A stretch of 64,000 nucleotides of DNA from contig NZ_JH126469.1 in assembly GCF_000225705.1 (NCBI RefSeq), positions 172,567-236,566 on the forward strand. The letters run 5' to 3'. The notes under the pieces were generated by a model, which did no database searches, had not been told where the DNA came from, and worked only from the letters and a program-made list of their open reading frames with translations. The position numbers and the translations under genes are program-made. How positions within the stretch are numbered: the stretch's first letter is position 1; each line of letters starts with the position of its first letter. This DNA is from Collinsella tanakaei YIT 12063 (GTDB lineage: Bacteria > Actinomycetota > Coriobacteriia > Coriobacteriales > Coriobacteriaceae). Shown here one piece after another: positions 62,056 to 64,000 of the stretch.

Positions 62056-64000
62056 ATGATGGCGGCGAGCAAGGAGACCGCGGCGCCGGGTGGCGCTGCG
62101 CCCGTTTCCGGCGCACGACCCGCAGCCAAGCCGGCGCAGCAGGTGACGCTCGACCTGTTCTCGTCCGGCGCGTCCCCTTCCTCGTCCGCGCCCGAACCAG
62201 ATTTGGTTCCGCTAGACGCCTACGGCGCGTCTGCGGGCGAGTACATCTCTGCCGATGAGGGCGCGCCCGCGCAAGCCTATGTGCCTACGGACTACGTTCC
62301 GGCAGAGACTTACGCGCCCGCGGATTACGCGCCCGCGCGCATGGCTGCGCCGGCGTTGCCCAAGGTCGATATCGATTCGTTGAACCCCGCCCAGCGCGAG
62401 GCCGTGGTGACCACGGAAGGGCCTCTGCTGGTGCTGGCGGGCGCAGGGTCGGGTAAGACGCGCGTGCTGACCTATCGCATCGCCCATATGATCGCGGATC
62501 TGGGCATCCGCCCCTGGCAGATCCTGGCCATCACCTTTACCAACAAAGCCGCCGCGGAGATGCGCGAGCGCTTGGGCGCGCTTTTGCCCAATAGCACCCG
62601 CGGCATGTGGGTGTGCACGTTCCACGCCATGTGCGTGCGCATGCTGCGCGAGGACGCCGACCTGCTGGGCTACACCGGCCAGTTCACCATCTACGATGAC
62701 GACGATTCGCGCCGCATGGTGCGCGAGATCATGCAGGGCCTGGACATAGACCAAAAGAACTTCCCCATCAACATGATCCGCGGCAAGATCTCTGCGGCCA
62801 AGAACGCCATGGTGGGCCCGGACGAGATGCTGGAGAAGGCGTCGGACCCCAAGGAGCGCAAGGCCGCGCAGGTCTACGCCGAACTGGAGCGCCGCCTGCG
62901 CGCCGCCAACGCCATGGACTTCGACGACCTGCTGGTTCGCACGCTCGAGCTGCTGCGCACCCGCCCGGAGGTGCTGGATAAGTACCAGGAGCGTTTTCGC
63001 TACATCTCCGTGGACGAGTACCAGGACACCAACCACGTGCAGTACGAGATCGCCAACCTGCTTGCCGCCAAGTACCAAAACCTTATGGTGGTGGGCGATG
63101 ACGACCAGTCGATTTACTCTTGGCGCGGTGCCGATATCTCCAACATCCTTGACTTTGAGAAGGACTTCAAGCAGGCCAAGGTGGTCAAGCTCGAGCAGAA
63201 CTACCGCAGTACCGGCCACATTCTGAACGCGGCCAACGCGGTGGTGCGCCATAACTCGCAACGCAAGGAGAAGCGTCTGTTCACCGCGCTGGGCGAGGGC
63301 GAGAAGATCCAGGCGTACCAGGCGGGCGACGAGCGCGACGAGGGCCGCTGGATCGCCGGCGAGATCGACAAGCAGCGATCGGCAGGCGTGAGCTACGACG
63401 ACATGGCGGTCTTCTACCGCACCAACGCGCAGTCGCGTATCTTGGAAGATATGTTTTTGCGCGCCGGCGTGCCGTACAAGATCGTGGGCGGCACGCGATT
63501 CTTCGACCGCGCGGAGATCCGCGACGTGATGGCCTACCTCAAGATGATCGTGAACCCGGCGGACGAGATGAGCGTCAAGCGCGTCATCAACACCCCGCGC
63601 CGCGGCATCGGCTCCACTTCCATTGAGAAGATCGAGCAGCTTGCCCGCGAGAACGGATGCTCGTTCTTCCAGGCGTGCGAGCTAGCGTGCGCTGAGACGG
63701 GTCGCTTTACGGCCAAGGTGCGCACCGCGCTGGGCAGCTTTGTCAATATCGTCCGCGAGGGGCGCCGCATGGACGGCGAGCTCAAAGACGTGGTCGATGC
63801 GATTGTGGACAGGACCGGCCTGGTGCAGGCGTTCCGCGCCGAGGGCACCATGGAGGCCGAGGGCCGCATGGAGAACATCCAGGAATTCATGGGCGTCGCC
63901 GCGGAATTTGAGGAGACGCACGACGACATAGAGGGGACGCTGGAGAGCTTGGAAGAGCTGCGCGCCGCCGGCATGGAGGGCGTGCCCGAGGATGCCGCCC
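62056..64000 (+). CDS. pcrA: ATP-dependent DNA helicase PcrA/UvrD (3' end outside window)
   Basis: At least 648 residues of a superfamily 1A helicase; the frame is open at 64000. Q motif LNPAQREAV, Walker A LAGAGSGKT (lysine 134), motif Ia ITFTNKAAAEM, Walker B VDEYQDTN, motif III DDDQSIYSWRGA and motif IV EQNYRST are present. About 97 extra N-terminal residues, Ala/Pro-rich with YVP/YAP repeats, precede the core. The start at 62056 is supported by GGGAGAAG; an ATG at 62341 would give a usual length but has no ribosome binding site. Role in repair and rolling-circle replication. Confidence 0.93.
   Translation, partial: MMAASKETAAPGGAAPVSGARPAAKPAQQVTLDLFSSGASPSSSAPEPDLVPLDAYGASAGEYISADEGAPAQAYVPTDYVPAETYAPADYAPARMAAPALPKVDIDSLNPAQREAVVTTEGPLLVLAGAGSGKTRVLTYRIAHMIADLGIRPWQILAITFTNKAAAEMRERLGALLPNSTRGMWVCTFHAMCVRMLREDADLLGYTGQFTIYDDDDSRRMVREIMQGLDIDQKNFPINMIRGKISAAKNAMVGPDEMLEKASDPKERKAAQVYAELERRLRAANAMDFDDLLVRTLELLRTRPEVLDKYQERFRYISVDEYQDTNHVQYEIANLLAAKYQNLMVVGDDDQSIYSWRGADISNILDFEKDFKQAKVVKLEQNYRSTGHILNAANAVVRHNSQRKEKRLFTALGEGEKIQAYQAGDERDEGRWIAGEIDKQRSAGVSYDDMAVFYRTNAQSRILEDMFLRAGVPYKIVGGTRFFDRAEIRDVMAYLKMIVNPADEMSVKRVINTPRRGIGSTSIEKIEQLARENGCSFFQACELACAETGRFTAKVRTALGSFVNIVREGRRMDGELKDVVDAIVDRTGLVQAFRAEGTMEAEGRMENIQEFMGVAAEFEETHDDIEGTLESLEELRAAGMEGVPEDAA

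Overview
The window is a piece of a GC-rich actinobacterial chromosome. The best fit is an anaerobic gut member of the Coriobacteriia, Collinsella-like. This rests on the Coriobacteria-type [NiFe] uptake hydrogenase, a rubrerythrin and ferritin set, an LPxTG surface protein, GTG/TTG starts and strong purine-rich ribosome binding sites. The genus is an inference; no rRNA or marker comparison was possible. There is no prophage, transposase, CRISPR array or rRNA operon. Nearly all the DNA is ordinary chromosome.

Layout. 0-6.2 kb: end of a LytTR regulator, a phosphodiesterase, two identical tRNA-Asp cassettes, an Rrf2 regulator with an 11-bp-arm operator, an unusual MutY-like glycosylase, rubrerythrin, and a GT8 glycosyltransferase overlapping an AI-2E/PerM permease. 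6.3-10.4 kb: a 1371-residue LPTTG-anchored surface protein. 10.9-15.6 kb: hydrogenase small, large and cytochrome b subunits, then, after a terminator, the maturation protease. 15.7-24.6 kb: two small membrane proteins, RmuC, endonuclease III, Mfd, a 56-residue membrane protein and SerS. 24.8-29.3 kb: a MurNAc catabolic operon (murR, murQ, murP, mupG) with an operator before murR. 29.3-34.5 kb: dipeptidase and TetR regulator, a DUF5692-like membrane protein, a LexA-box-preceded gene of unknown function, a flavin reductase and a UspA protein. 34.5-39.1 kb: tRNA-Ser, a TPR-like protein, two tRNA-Arg cassettes, GluQ-RS and ferritin. 39.3-47.9 kb: DUF2207 protein, GNAT, PurH, an unknown gene, a Bce-type two-component system without its transporter, and an AAA ATPase. 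48-51.8 kb: UspA, UppP, an NCS2 purine permease and an ArsC-fold protein. 52-61.7 kb, all minus strand: a nucleoside salvage cluster (deoD, nucleoside-binding lipoprotein, ABC transporter, cdd, deoA, deoC, deoB). The window ends inside a PcrA/UvrD helicase.

Together the genes show a host that scavenges wall sugars and nucleosides, oxidises hydrogen, and guards its DNA and iron against oxidation. The least explained structure is at 51815-51986: three 48-bp palindromes at an exact 62-bp period with 14-bp palindromic spacers, between convergent genes. Two other convergent junctions carry very long, GC-rich inverted repeats with nested inner hairpins.
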